Shown here: piece by piece, positions 34,901 to 47,117 of the stretch | How positions within the stretch are numbered: the first letter of the stretch is position 1 | Layout: each line of letters starts with the position of its first letter | Source: Lithospermum erythrorhizon | Lineage: Eukaryota > Streptophyta > Magnoliopsida > Boraginales > Boraginaceae | DNA: 64,000 nt | NCBI GenBank assembly: GCA_019722365.1 | Contig: JADFUC010001674.1 | Coordinates: 288,794-352,793, forward strand | Direction: 5' to 3' | The notes under the pieces: generated by a model | Databases searched by the model: none | Told to the model about the DNA's origin: nothing | Seen by the model: only the letters and a program-made list of their open reading frames with translations | Position numbers and translations under genes: made by a program

Positions 34901-37900
34901 TCTTTTCCTTAAATTTCACTTATTGTTCTTATTGGATAATTATGGTCTCATGTAAACACTAATATTGTCGGTTCAAATAATGCATGCTGTCCTGCATTTG
35001 ATTAAGTCACATCAGGTCTGTTAAGTGTAAACAATCATTACCAGTATGCTACTTAACTCCTGATATCTCTGATATATTCTCATCACCTCAGTTAAGTACA
35101 AGCGCTTCATGGTCAGAAGCTGCAGTCAAATATGGGAAGTGAACAGATATATTTAGTTATTGTATTCTAATAATATAAATATCAACTTAAGAACGGATAC
35201 TAGTAAATATGGAAATAGATAACAGAGGTCTGGAATCATCCAAATAAGTAAATGACGGAACAGATTTCACAATGAAAATCGTTCAGTTCATTCAGTCAGT
35301 TCACATTTGTATGTAAAGTACAGATTATAATATTCTACATAATTTTAGGTTTTCACAAGGAGGGTTGAAGAATAATGCGGCAACTAACACAGGAGAGGTT
35401 AATGAACGAAACAACGAAACAAACTCAAGATTTCTTAAAAAATAATCAGTATTTTATATTACCTTTAATTGTAAAAATGATGAAGAAAAGATGGAACCAG
35501 TTACAAAAAAGCGTAAGAGCTCTCAAGATCTCGTTATGCCATATTCATTATCTAACCAAATTCCTACCCTAACCTTAAACAGAAACAATGCGTTATGAAA
35601 TCATAAGCTGAATGGTACGGTGATATAATTTGACATACTAAAATACCTGGTTGTAGGCCTGATCATGCCACTCAGCAAAATTAGAAAATAATACTCCATC
35701 TCGAGGCATGTTGTTGACCGACGCTAATAACATGACAGTATGTTGTATTAGGGTTCAAACTTGGTTAACATTATCAAAGTCAGTATTTCCATCAACGAAA
35801 AAAGACCATGCAGATTAACCAAAAAGATACAGGAAAACTCCTAAAATACTAGCAAAGTATTTTCACCAAAATATCAAAAGATGGAATTCATCTACATCGG
35901 CATTCATGGAAAAAAATTTATACATGAATGAACATAAGAATAAACACTGAAATATATATCTTTCCTCATATTTGTTCTTCAGATGATATGTACGAAGAGG
36001 AAATCGTAAGACACTAGAAGGCCAAGCCTTCCAGACAACCCTTCATCTTAGAGTATCGTAAGCATCATGTTAAATAAAACAAGACACTTCGAAACTTAAA
36101 CAGTTATCAATTTTATGCTCATTATTATCATAAAGTTCTAAGGGGAAGATGGCTACAAATGGAATGTCTTAGCCAGTAATGGAATCTAATCGACTTACAT
36201 TTATTTGAAGGATCTAAATATGAAGAGCAGGTCTAAATAAGATATTATAGAACTTTAGACCTATAAACAGTCATGACATGTGCATCTATGAATATATATG
36301 TCCTATGTCTAGAAAATAAAGTTCATGGATATTTCCAAAGTTCAATTAGATCACTAGAGTATCAGTCAAATCAAATAAACTGAGTTGGAAGATTTCTTGT
36401 AGCTGTTTATATCAACAAAGTGAGATCAATAATTTTACAACATACTTGAATTTAATGATTCGGACATATTGATCAACCCATGTTAGAAATATCAATATAC
36501 CTGAGGAGCCCGCATGAGCAATTTTTAGAGGAAATTGGTTTGGCTTCAGTTGACCACCAATGATTGGACCCTGAAAATGAGCATTTACTTGTATCTTTTG
36601 TTTCATACCATGAGAGAGTTCATTTCTAAGGTTTTGTGTACCAAGGTGATGGTAGAACTGCATTGGGTGTTGGTCCTGCTGCATATTAGGCTGTGATATC
36701 ATGGATTCAGATTGAATTGATACACCCGAATCTGAGGCAACTCCTGGTTGCTGCAGCAAATAACTATTGTTATGCACTACAAAATTCTGACGGTTTTCTG
36801 ACATGTCAAGCTGACGAGTGGAGGATCCTATCAGACTGTTAACCCCACTTGATTCTGGTCTCAGATGCAAAGTTGATGGGTTCGATACATTTTGCCATCC
36901 AGAGGTCTGCTGCATTGTTGTGGACATATACTGCTGCGAACTCTGTAGATGAGCCAATGGTTCCTGCTGACCTTGATAATGGAGCTTCGGTTGATTTTGT
37001 GAGTGTTGAAAAACTGATTCCTGGACCTTCTGCCTTAGCTTCAGTTCTGGAGCCGTCTGTTGTGAAAAGTGGTTCGAGAATAACTCTCTTTTCACCATAG
37101 GTGAAGTAGTTGGAAACACGCCCGTTCTAGCCAGGCCACTAAAGTTATCTGAACACATGGGATATCATTTCCGGTTAGAAGTAAGAGTATCAAACATATA
37201 ACATATTTCCTATATCTCACTTGCTAACTATATTAAGTCTGTATGTACAAGTTTATATGCCCATTATAGTCTATATACAAGTTATGTTTTAACAAAGTAA
37301 ATACTATAGCACAAGTGACACAATGTGTTTCCTCCTAAGTCCCATCATAAAAATATTGCAGTATGTTACATGGGCAACAAACCATAATCATTAAGTAAAG
37401 ACTACCTGAGTTGGAAGCCGTTGGCATTGAAATCTGACACATGCCTGAAAACAGATCTGACTGAAGACATTTCATGCAAATAATTAAGTTAGAAACATGA
37501 TTAAATTAGAAAGGGAAATAATGCTAATTTTGATTAAAGATATTTATGGGCAATAAGAGCTTTTGTTTAGGAGTTTGAAAGCTGGCTGTTTTTACAAGGG
37601 AAAAATCACACCCTGTATTTTACCCATGTTGGTTCAAGTAGATGCTTCTATCTGTAAACTAACAGTGAAACAGATCCCATACTGAAGTAAGAAAATTTGA
37701 AAAAACATAACTTAAATTAACTTCTAAATTGAGATTGATCCGTGCATCAACACTCATTTAGGCTAGATATTCCAATGTCTGACCTTTACGAAATTATCAC
37801 CAATTCAGTATATTAACTTTGTGCTGGAAACTAAACACCAACAATTCAAGAAGGTTTTTCATGCAACTGATGTCTTTATCCTAGTTGAGTCGGTTATTTT

Positions 37901-39065
37901 CCAAGATAGCTGTCGTAGAAACAACCAATAAAGATTTACTATTACATGTATACAATTGAATGTAGAATATAGTGTCGTATTCTTAGAATATCTTAAGAAT
38001 GTTAACCTGGGTTTATTTAACGTATTAACTTTCAATTTTTCAAATAAGAGGAAGTAGAAGTCTTCCCAGATTCTCCACCTCTTTGTAAACCACAAGAAAA
38101 TGCTCAATCGTCATATATACCAACACAAATAACAGATTTTGCGGCCAGCTTTCATATCTCTATCTTGCATGATGATTCCATATTGAAACATAAGTCTGAA
38201 ACTACTATTTGTATACCATAATTCCACCGTTCACATATTGGCACCTCAAAGATGTAGGAATGTAGGATAGGTACAATGAACGAACATATTGGTACAGTCT
38301 CAGTTCATGGTGATTCTTAGACTTTAAATGAAACAAAAATTACAACAGGAAAAAATACCTTGGATTCTGTTTTGGGCCATAACCTTTCTTCTGTTTTTAC
38401 ATTATTATGTTCATTGGCATTAGCAGATGGAAAACATACTCCGGCTGCATCCATACTGAATCCATGAAAAGTATAAACATTGAACCACTAAATAGCAATA
38501 TCTATGTGATCAAGGAGAAGCAGAACAAACAAAACGGAGAACTTGCAAATATTTGTGGTAACGTCTAAAGTTTCATATCATGAATCAACGTAAAAAACAA
38601 GGAAAACAAAATTAAATTCCCCAGAAAACAAGCTAACGTCCATCTTTGACCCCAGAAAACTAAATCAGAAAACTGATCATATTAGCTCATTCCTAAGAAA
38701 AATAAATTGTTTTTTGCTTAAATCAACTTAAATTATCAATCCAAATCTTCTTTCACAAAATATCGCCCAAGACGAGGTTCACTGGAATCAATTAGAGGCC
38801 ATTAACAGCAATCAAGCATCCATCCAAACACATCAATTTCCCGAAAATCATAGATTAATTGAACAGTTGATGCATGCACTGATAGATATGCTCGAACACG
38901 AGTAAACTAAAACATTCCTAACAGGGAACTTAACAAATAACACTAATCTTACCCTGTATTTGCAGCTGAAAAATGACCTTGATCAGCAGCCTCCAGTTCA
39001 CTCATCCATTCCTCAACGTCAAACGTCGGTTCATTCTCGTCAACTTTGTAACTGTCACAATCCAT
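31960..39065 (-). CDS. Mediator subunit 15-like protein, KIX-less
   Basis: Nuclear coactivator of the Mediator tail that links activators to RNA polymerase II. Exons (minus, phase-checked): 39065-38953, 38455-38359, 37460-37406, 37148-36501, 35723-35647, 35119-35042, 34820-33630, 33023-32730, 32658-32488, 32404-32316, 32173-31960; 3027 nt, 1008 aa. Support: Gln/Ser-rich middle; a MED15 helical block (MKRLYLTEVMRIYQRYQEL, then VEKIRIFVEKIINFLNMPR); and a C-terminus that follows Arabidopsis MED15a (EIKDVNKSLVETVAEI, FPGLLLRLIV, LADPMSVSVMVKAWD, FGGESFSSRYGRW). Arabidopsis MED15a is about 1300 aa and starts with a KIX domain; here the N-terminus keeps only an EPTFDVEEWMSEL segment before running into unrelated sequence, and intron 1 shows no KIX exon. 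It may be a paralogue with changed partner choice. The splice model is mine and untested. Confidence 0.85.
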
Positions 39066-39181
39066 CAATACAAAAATTCTGCAACCAAAAAAGACTTCAA
39101 AATCAATTTTTTATTCGAAACACAAACCTATAAACACATGCAAAAATCAAACACACAAATACATAATCTGAATTATATATA

Positions 39182-39410
39182 TGACCTCCATTTCAAAAAC
39201 ATCATCCAATTTACTTCCTATTGGTCAAAATTGACCAACTTTGAAACCTTTCAATGAATCAAATTTATCAAACAATAATAAATTCGTTGAAATATTACCA
39301 TTACATATATTTTCACCAAATATTATACAACATATAAAATATATTTAAATTCAAAATTAACAAAAAACCATCAAAATTCAAACTAGACCATCCTTTTCAA
39401 ATAGAGGGAG
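39182..39410. mobile_element. family A MITE upstream of MED15
   Basis: Inverted ends TGACCTCCATTTCAAAAACA and, on the other strand, CTCCCTCTATTTGAAAAGGA, each beside TA; the interior ttttcaccaaatattataca is shared with the copies at 29408 and 39434. About 229 bp, 117 bp from the MED15 start codon, so within its promoter or 5' UTR. Confidence 0.65.
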
Positions 39411-39433
39411 TAATATTTACCTACATACAAATA

Positions 39434-39696
39434 CTACCTCCATCCCTAAAAGGTTAAAATATCTTCCATTTCATTTTTTCAATGATCAAAACTAACAAAC
39501 TCCGTGATCTTAATTAACATAAACAACTTTGATCTGAATCCAAATTATCAAGTTAATAATAAACTAAGTTATCAATACTACATATTTTGACTTATTTTTC
39601 ATAAAATATTATACAAACATTAAAAAAATACTTTAAGTTCGAAATTTAAAAATTCAAGCATCAAAATTCAAAACTCTACGACCTTTATGGACTAGT
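39434..39696. mobile_element. second family A MITE upstream of MED15
   Basis: Starts CTACCTCCATCCCTAAAAGG after TA (39432-39433); inner blocks caatgatcaaaactaacaaa, tttcataaaatattatacaa and catcaaaattcaaa match the family. Right end decayed (gacctttatggactag). Confidence 0.6.
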
Positions 39697-39950
39697 CGAT
39701 CTTGATCACTCACATGTAAAATATTCCCACGTATACAATTGAAGATAATTATATGCTTATCTTGAAGGCTCTCTATATTACAAAAAAAACACCTTATGAA
39801 TGTGCTGTTTTAATTTAATTTGTTAAAAATAGACAATATTTTAAAATATTTGTGAATGTTTCAAAATGTTTGTCAATCAATGCAAAATAAATAGTAAGTT
39901 TATTACATGTACGAAGAGAGAAAGAGAAACGGATTAGGTTGATAAGTTAG

Positions 39951-39968
39951 GGGGAGGGGGAGGGGGTC
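39951..39968 (+). repeat. G-rich tract 1
   Basis: Three G5 runs separated by single A (gggggagggggaggggg). A near-copy lies at 40589-40604, and both have aagtttattacat about 60-75 bp upstream. Confidence 0.5.
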
Positions 39969-40608
39969 GACGTTATGTCATGAAAAACGTTACGTTTCTT
40001 CCTTCAATTAATTGTCAGCAAATTTATTTTTAAAAAAAGTTTGTGAGCAAAGTGATTTTTATTACTTATGGATTTCCTATTTGTTAGTGATAGTGGTATC
40101 TTTGTCTTTTTTTTTTGAAGATTGAAAGCTTGATATTAATATTTATGATCTTTTACATTAATAAGTATTTATAAAGATAGCCCAATCGGATGAGAATGCA
40201 GTTGAATCACCAATCACGTATCGATATACATGAAAATAAAATTATCTTCTGATTAAGCGTAAAATATTCACAGTAAAGCTATCTGCGACTCACTGCTTGG
40301 CTAAAATGTCTTTAAATGCTTGGAGTATATATTAGCAGGAATAAAATTATATATGTAATGTCGTCAATTGGATAAAGATATCGAAAACAAATATTAATCA
40401 AAAGGAATAAAAAGAAATCTAAGCGTGTAAAAAATGTTAGATGCCAGATCTAACGCTTTAAGATTATTAAAAATAAAATAAAAAACATTAAAAGGGAAGA
40501 AAAACCACAAAAAATGGTAAGTTTATTACATCACTAAGCGATGGTTTTTTTATGAAGAAGTTTTATTCTTGAGGGAGAGAGAGACTTGGGGAGGGGGAGG
40601 GGGAGGAT

Positions 40609-41790
40609 GATTAGTGAGATCTTGTATTTTTAGATAGTCGGTGCTCTTGTTAAGCGTGTATTGGTTTAGTAGACTTGTTTTAGAGGCTGGTGATATATCA
40701 ATGCACGTGTGTTTAACATCTTCCTCCTGTTTCACGTTGAGAACTTTGTTTAAGGATTTGACACCTTAAAATGATGAATAACATATTAAAAAGGTTTGGC
40801 AAACTTGATTTTGAAGCTTTGACTTATCGCGTAGTTGATGACTTAGGAGCTATATTGCTACTTTCCTTCATGACAACTTGCCCTTGAATTTAGTATTTTG
40901 TTCATGTTCTTTTATCTTATTACATCTTGAATTTTGTATTGAGTTTCAATTTAGGGGCTTTAGCAACTTGATAAATCTCTTGATATTTGAACTCGATCGA
41001 TGATTTTTGAATTTTTTTCTAAAAAGATAAAAGACATGAATCCATGATCACTTAACAACATTTACAGATACACATTTTGGAGCTTTCAATCAAAGAGTAA
41101 TGACATTCTTGTATTGAGTTTTGTTTGATTCTTCGTAATGATTGAGTGAGATCTTGTATTTTACTTACAGATAGTCGATGCTCTTCGTTAAAACATACAT
41201 TGATTTAGTAGACTTAACTTGGAAGCTCGGTGATATGTCAATCTGTGTGTTTTAACATCTCCCTCGTGTTTCCTGATTTGAACTTTGTTTAAGGATTTCA
41301 ACAGCTTATAAATGATGAATACCATATTTAAAAAAAAAAAGGTTTCAACAACTTGATTTTGAACTTAGCTTATCACATGAGTTGATGACTTAGGAGCCTA
41401 TATTGCTACTTTCAACGACTTCAACAACTTGCCCTTCAATTTAGTCTTTTGTTCATGTTCTTTTTATCTTATTCTATCTTGAATCTCGTATTGAGTTTCA
41501 ATTTAAGGGCTTTAGAAACTTGATCATATCTTAATATTTGAACTTCAATTCAATGATTTTTGAAGTTTTTTCCTAAAAAAGATAAAAAGAACATGAATCC
41601 ATAGTCCTTAACAACTTGTTTTTGAGTCCACACTTTGAGCTTTCAATCAAAGAGTAATGACTTATTCTTGTATTGAGATTTGTTCCAGTTTCTTCATAAA
41701 CTTATGCTTGAAAAAATAGAAAACATGAATCAATGGACCCCAACAGCTTGTTCCTGAATCCAATCTTTAAGCTGTCAATCCAGAGACTTT
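40609..41790. repeat. ~530-bp tandem duplication plus partial copy
   Basis: Unit 1 is 40609-41139, unit 2 is 41140-41700, and a partial third covers about 41708-41790. Landmarks repeated in order: gtgagatcttgtatttt, ttagtagactt, aactttgtttaaggattt, gttgatgacttaggag, ttgttcatgttctttt, gagctttcaatcaaagagta. Non-coding. It may be the leader of a minus-strand retroelement (see the TATA-like site at 42450), but that is unproven. Confidence 0.75.
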
Positions 41791-42449
41791 AACAGTTCGA
41801 TCATGTCTTGAGCTTTATTACATATACTTCAGCAGTATGAGCCTAAAAAAGACGAACATATATCTAGTGACTTTAGTAATTTAGTGCATAATTCAATAAC
41901 AACGAGGTTTATTGATCCTCCCGAGTCTTGTGCTTGTTGAGGAGGATATCGTATCAGAGGACCACCCAAAAGTTGGCGAGGATGAGCCAGAAGCATGATG
42001 ACTACTAGAGGCGTCATATGTCGTTAAATGCGTGTAGTCGATGAACATTGGTCAATATCGAAGATGTACGCTATTAGCGTCGAATTTGTTTGGGTTTAGG
42101 GATTAAAATAATGCGTGTCGAGTTATGCAGAATATAATAATCTGATAACATCTGAGTGTGTACCTTTCTTGAGGATTTGCGTGAGGAATATATACAGGAA
42201 GCTACGAACAATCACGTAGGCTGTCTCACAAATAGTCACTTGCTGATGTATGAAGCAATGAAATACTCAAGTGAAACTTTCTTAGAAGCTGCTTTAAAAT
42301 ATTAAAGCGTAGATGAGGTTGAATGAGAAAGCATCCAAAGGGAAATTTCCTTCTTGAGTCAGTAGGATGGGGGGGGATAGAGAGAGAATTTTGACTTGAA
42401 AGTTGGAAGAGATTGGTTCAGTGATTTCATACAAACCGTGGCGCTTTAT

Positions 42450-42464
42450 ATAGGTAGCGAAATG
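42450..42464 (-). promoter_or_regulatory. TATA-like box on minus strand
   Basis: Reads CTATATAAAG on the minus strand, followed downstream by a pyrimidine-rich stretch and the duplicated block at 41790-40609. No coding gene follows, so this may be the promoter of a non-coding transcript or an old LTR. Confidence 0.3.
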
Positions 42465-43745
42465 TCCTCTTTTTAGTCGTTAAAGATAGTTAACAACAAA
42501 TCTTCCGCCTCCTTACTTGAGTTGGTCGAGGCATTAGGCAAGGTTCAGGAGCCGCTTCATATCACTAAAATCGGGGGCATCTTGTGTGGAGAAGAGAGAA
42601 TATTTAGAACAACCTGCTCCTCATCCTATTTTAGTCGATTATTGGGTGTATTATTGTGAAATTGCTTAAATATTCTCATCTGATATATTTTAAGCAGGAA
42701 GTTATAATTAAATTATGGTTGATTTATTTGTTGTAGCTGTGACCTACTTGCAAACTCGATTGACAAGACCAATATATTAATTTATGTTACTTAGAGCTTG
42801 TCGTATTAATATATAGATTATGTGAAATTTCTAGTAAGTAAATGCATGTATATAAATATGTCAATCGAACATCATAACCCTTAATCTCGGTCGAGTTACC
42901 TAGTAAGTCGTCACCAATATATAAATATGTATTCAACATCATATACAATGTCGTCGGAGTTCACCTGTATATTAATTGTCAGCGTTAACATATGTCTGGC
43001 TTTATTATTATTTAAATGTAATAATGCATTTGTCAAATCCCAATTATTTTAACGGACGTATATTTATGAGATATAACGTCGTATTTTTAATAGGCAATCT
43101 CACAACTCTAGAGGCGCAAGAAGGTCGTGGATGAAGAAGATCAATGGTGATTGTGTTTTATTGATATGTTTTGTATTTCGTATTTGAACAATTTGGTTGA
43201 AGTATTTCATATTTGGTTGATGTGTTTCATATTCTAACAATTTTCCATTTCATGTTTTGAACAATTTAATACTATCATATTTAGTTGATAAGGATTATAC
43301 AATGTGTATTGTGTATTAAACTGTCTATATATGTGTCAAAACGGGTGGTTGTTTGATGACCACTTATCAAGCGGGAAGCGGCCATCCTTTTAACAAACAA
43401 AATAAGCAGGGGAATGGCCGAATGGGGCTTAGCAGAGTAGGGGATGGATCGGGCCTAATCTGTTTGTGGTCACTGGTCCATATATAAACAAAAGGTCTAT
43501 GTAAAAAAAAAAATGGAGTCACGAAGATGTCCTTTAGAAAATTGTAAAAACAAAAGTTTCAAACAAAGAGAAAAAGCATAAGAACAAATAATAATAAACA
43601 TCATATAATATAATTGAGATAAAATAACTTTTACTTACAAAAACAGCACAAATAACGAAGATGGAAATCTTAGAACTAACCAAATCAAAACACTCATCAA
43701 ATTGAACAAACAATAATTAAAAACAAATTAAAATATTGTTGGAAT

Positions 43746-44330
43746 TCAAAGCTTGAGAGTCAAATCCAACTCTGTTTCTTCAAGTTGATCGTTATTAACA
43801 TCTCCTACGTTAGAGTTTGTTCCAAGATTGTGCATTCTTATTGAAGGATCACTTGAGGGTGTTGCCATTTGCAATCCAAGATAATTATTTGAAGGGCTCG
43901 AAACAAAACAAGAGCCTTGTGGCATTGGCATACCCATGTAACTATAAGGTGTTGAAAGAATGGGATAAGGATGGTATCTCCCATCTTCCATTTGATTCAA
44001 ATAATCCGGACATTGGATAAATGAGTTTGGAAAATCTTGAGAATACATTTTATGATATGTATAAAAATCACTATTATGACCCTCATGGTTCATACCACCC
44101 TTCTTTCTATTGAACTTGTCTAGAGATCGCTCAAAAGTGTGTGCATTTTGGTGCCCTCCAAGGGCTTGTTTGGTGTAGAACCTCTTAGGACAATACTTGC
44201 ATTTATAGTCTCGATCATCATGATGCTCAATAGGCATATCTCTTGAAGAAATGGAAGTATTAGAAGTGTTTGTCTTCAATTGAAAATGTGATTTCATGAT
44301 GATATGATTACAATGCAACTTATGGTTCAT
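43746..44330 (-). CDS. single C2H2 zinc-finger protein with EAR motif
   Basis: Plant EPF-type transcription repressor candidate, 194 aa, intronless. The single finger is YKCKYCPKRFYTKQALGGHQNAH: Cys44 and Cys47, His60 and His64, with the plant QALGGH core at about 55-60. The C-terminus ends LDLTLKL (188-194), a classic EAR repression motif that recruits TOPLESS-type corepressors in this family. The basic residues usually following the finger (KRER) are replaced by TFERSLDKFNRKK. Similar in layout to ZFP1-8, GIS and KNU proteins; I cannot name an orthologue. Start: Met1 at 44330, but a TATA-like CTATAAATTA lies only about 35 bp upstream, so Met12 (44297) could be the real start. Confidence 0.9.
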   Translation of the reverse strand: MNHKLHCNHIIMKSHFQLKTNTSNTSISSRDMPIEHHDDRDYKCKYCPKRFYTKQALGGHQNAHTFERSLDKFNRKKGGMNHEGHNSDFYTYHKMYSQDFPNSFIQCPDYLNQMEDGRYHPYPILSTPYSYMGMPMPQGSCFVSSPSNNYLGLQMATPSSDPSIRMHNLGTNSNVGDVNNDQLEETELDLTLKL

Positions 44331-44360
44331 CTGTTATTGATAATGGAAATCTAAGTTAAT

Positions 44361-44372
44361 TTATAGAGCTCT
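44361..44372 (-). promoter_or_regulatory. TATA-like box of the zinc-finger gene
   Basis: Minus strand CTCTATAAATTA about 30-40 bp before the first ATG; it implies a very short leader or use of the second Met. Confidence 0.35.
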
Positions 44373-47117
44373 TGAAAAAACGATGTTAAGATACTTAAGA
44401 TAATGTGTCAGCATAATTATTATTACTATGATGCATCTAAATTGTGCAAGTAGGCAATAATCATTTCAACATTGTCAATAACAACTAAATTTAATAATAA
44501 CCTTCTTAACTTAACTATAAACTTTAGTTGGGTAACTCCTAAGATAGATGTAATACTGTACGATTATATGTGTAAAATATATAATACTAAGTTAAGAGCG
44601 TGGATCAGTCTTTATGGATTATATAATACGAAAAATGTGAAAACCAAACAATAATATAACTAGATAAGATGAGTTATTGTCTTATCATAAGACAATTGTC
44701 TTAAAGTAATGTCACGGTATACATGGATAGTTAGTAGATTGATAATTTTTATCGAGTATTTTTATCTAAGTGATGAACTTAAGTTTAATTTGTTTTGAAT
44801 TATTTTTTTTGATTATAATTAACTTTAGGAATCAATTATATATATATATATATATATATGTATAGATAGAAACTTAATCAATATTTAACCAAACACAAAA
44901 AATTAATTAATCAATTATTATGGTATAATCAATTAAAAACAATCTAAAACAAACTAAATCTTAATATGAAGAGAATCAATTAAATTTAAGAGTTTGCGCG
45001 TATAAAGATAAATAGTACTTGTCACAGATTATCACTGAAAATTATGATGAGTTGTATATTTGTCATATGTTATCCTTAATTAGTAAACGATCCATATAGT
45101 TTAATCTAAAACAAATCCGTTGGTTTTATAATTGAGTCATTAATTACTTTCTATAAAATTGAAAATATTATTGACTTTACATTTTTACTATGATATAATG
45201 CTAAATATATATTTTAAAGTAGAATACTATCTCACAATTAGACACCAAAAGTATAAATATCATAATGAGTCAAAAAGAGTATTATATAATTTTTTATACT
45301 CATAGCTATAATTTTCATTTTTATTTTAATATTTGGACATATGTTCTTTGACGAATATAGATTACCACAATATAATTAAACATTATGACAAAAATCAAGG
45401 TTTTAATCCTTTTTTTCCCTTTAATTGATGGTAACAAAATTTGTTGGATTAATGGCAGGCGTCAACATGTTCTGAGGATATTTTCGATCGATCGCTTTAT
45501 GATTGAGCCGTCACGGAGTGGATCGTCTATCTTTAAAAATATTAAGTTGATCGCCCGTTCCGTCAGCGTGAGAACCGCGTGACTTTTCGATGAGGGGCAT
45601 TTAGATCTTTTAAATCGAGCGGGTGATCGTGGGCTTTTAAAAGATATGTGATCGTGAGAACAGTTTAGCTTTATCAAATGATCGATAAACGATGGAAATA
45701 GCATGGGTGATTATTTGTGCTGTCATGAAATATAAGGCAAGCAATAAGCGGGCTGAATTTAGTCGATTTCATATTTAAATGTTCTTAATATTACAGCAAC
45801 ACATTGTAGCGTTTGATCTTTTATTTCGCCCCTGTTTTGTTACTTCTCGGTTCAATTTATGACATAATTTTTCATATCGATATAATTGGCTTCCACAAAT
45901 TCTTTACACTTATTTTATTTCTCCCGTTTTACGTACCAAAAGCGGAATGCATCTTGATTTGAGCTTGAGATTCGGTGGAGTTTGAATTGGAGTAGATGAA
46001 GATAGTGATTAAGATTCTTAATTTGTCGAAGAAATTGGGAGGCCGGGTGTAATTAAGAGGAGAAATGAGGTGTCAAATATTATAAGAGAAGTATTTTGGA
46101 TCATTATTAACATTTAAATAAAGCCCACATTAAATTACCTCATTTATATTTCTGCACAATATTCTGGGAGACGATCACTATGTTTACCCTAATGTTTTAA
46201 GTCGATAAATACATGTTTGGCAAATGCCGATTGTCAGCTATCTTTGAAAAAGTTAGGTGTCCTTGGATTCGATTAAGTAAAAAGCGAAAATGAAACTGCG
46301 AAAATTAAGCATGTTCTCGCGTGGCCAGGGCCAAGATTTGATCGGCTGGGAGCTATTTTTAAAGATGAATGATCAGCCAGGAATTATTTAACATGGGCTG
46401 ATCATTAAAATATAGCATGGGTAATTGTATTGCCAATTAACCCAATTTGTTTAACAAATCATCATTAAATATCACTTTATCTTCTTTAAATTGAACCTTT
46501 TCATTTGATAGCGAGATCAAGTGTGCATACACATAGAAAAATACTCAAATTCTTATGGTTGTATTCATTTCCATTACTGGTAAATGATAAGTGGAATTTA
46601 GCCATAGATCGAAGAAAGTTCCCATTTCCATGCAAGTATTAATCCAAGTCTTTGTTTAGTTACATTATTATTATGTCTTGCCTGGTAAAATTACGAGATC
46701 GCACTTTTATAATGGTGTGACATAAGATCGTACCATTCGGATCATTAACTCATTATGTTTTAATTTCTTTAGTTTAATTTCGTACAGTTTACCATTATTG
46801 TATATATGCGCATTACTTGGAAAAAAAATTCATTTACTAAAAAACTGATGTTGGGTCCTCCTGTGGAACTAACAGTCATGACATCAAGTCCATTATATCA
46901 CACAATTCAATGTTTCACAGTCGCTTCAGAATAATGCTTAGAAATCTTACCAAATATTTCAAATGTATTCGCCAACAAAAGAAGAACTCTCAATGCAAAT
47001 TAATATCTCCAATCTACTAGCCAACAATAGAGATTCATTTCCATAGTTTCACTTAGTGTAAACATACAATTGGAATTCCAAATAAACGAAAGCAACCAGA
47101 GGAATTTCAGAACAATG
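44373..47117. other. intergenic, no gene seen
   Basis: AT-rich, with a TA microsatellite (44837-44859). About 45470-45720 is rich in GATCG words and shares atagcatgggt(g)attat-like text with 46420-46440, suggesting decayed repeats. No gene recognised. Confidence 0.5.

Larger units (their letters stand above)
39066..43745. other. intergenic, repeat-rich
   Basis: Upstream of MED15: two MITEs (39182-39696), two G-rich tracts, a ~530-bp tandem duplication (40609-41790) and a TATA-bearing segment near 42455. No gene recognised. The short frame at 41829-42017 has no identifiable product. Confidence 0.5.

Noticed and set aside
38456..38952. MED15 intron 1 as a hiding place for a KIX exon
   Set aside because: Read on the minus strand, no frame resembles the KIX helices.
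45500..45511. tgattgagccgt, the first 12 bases of miR171
   Set aside because: The match stops there and no complementary star arm is seen at hairpin distance; likely chance.
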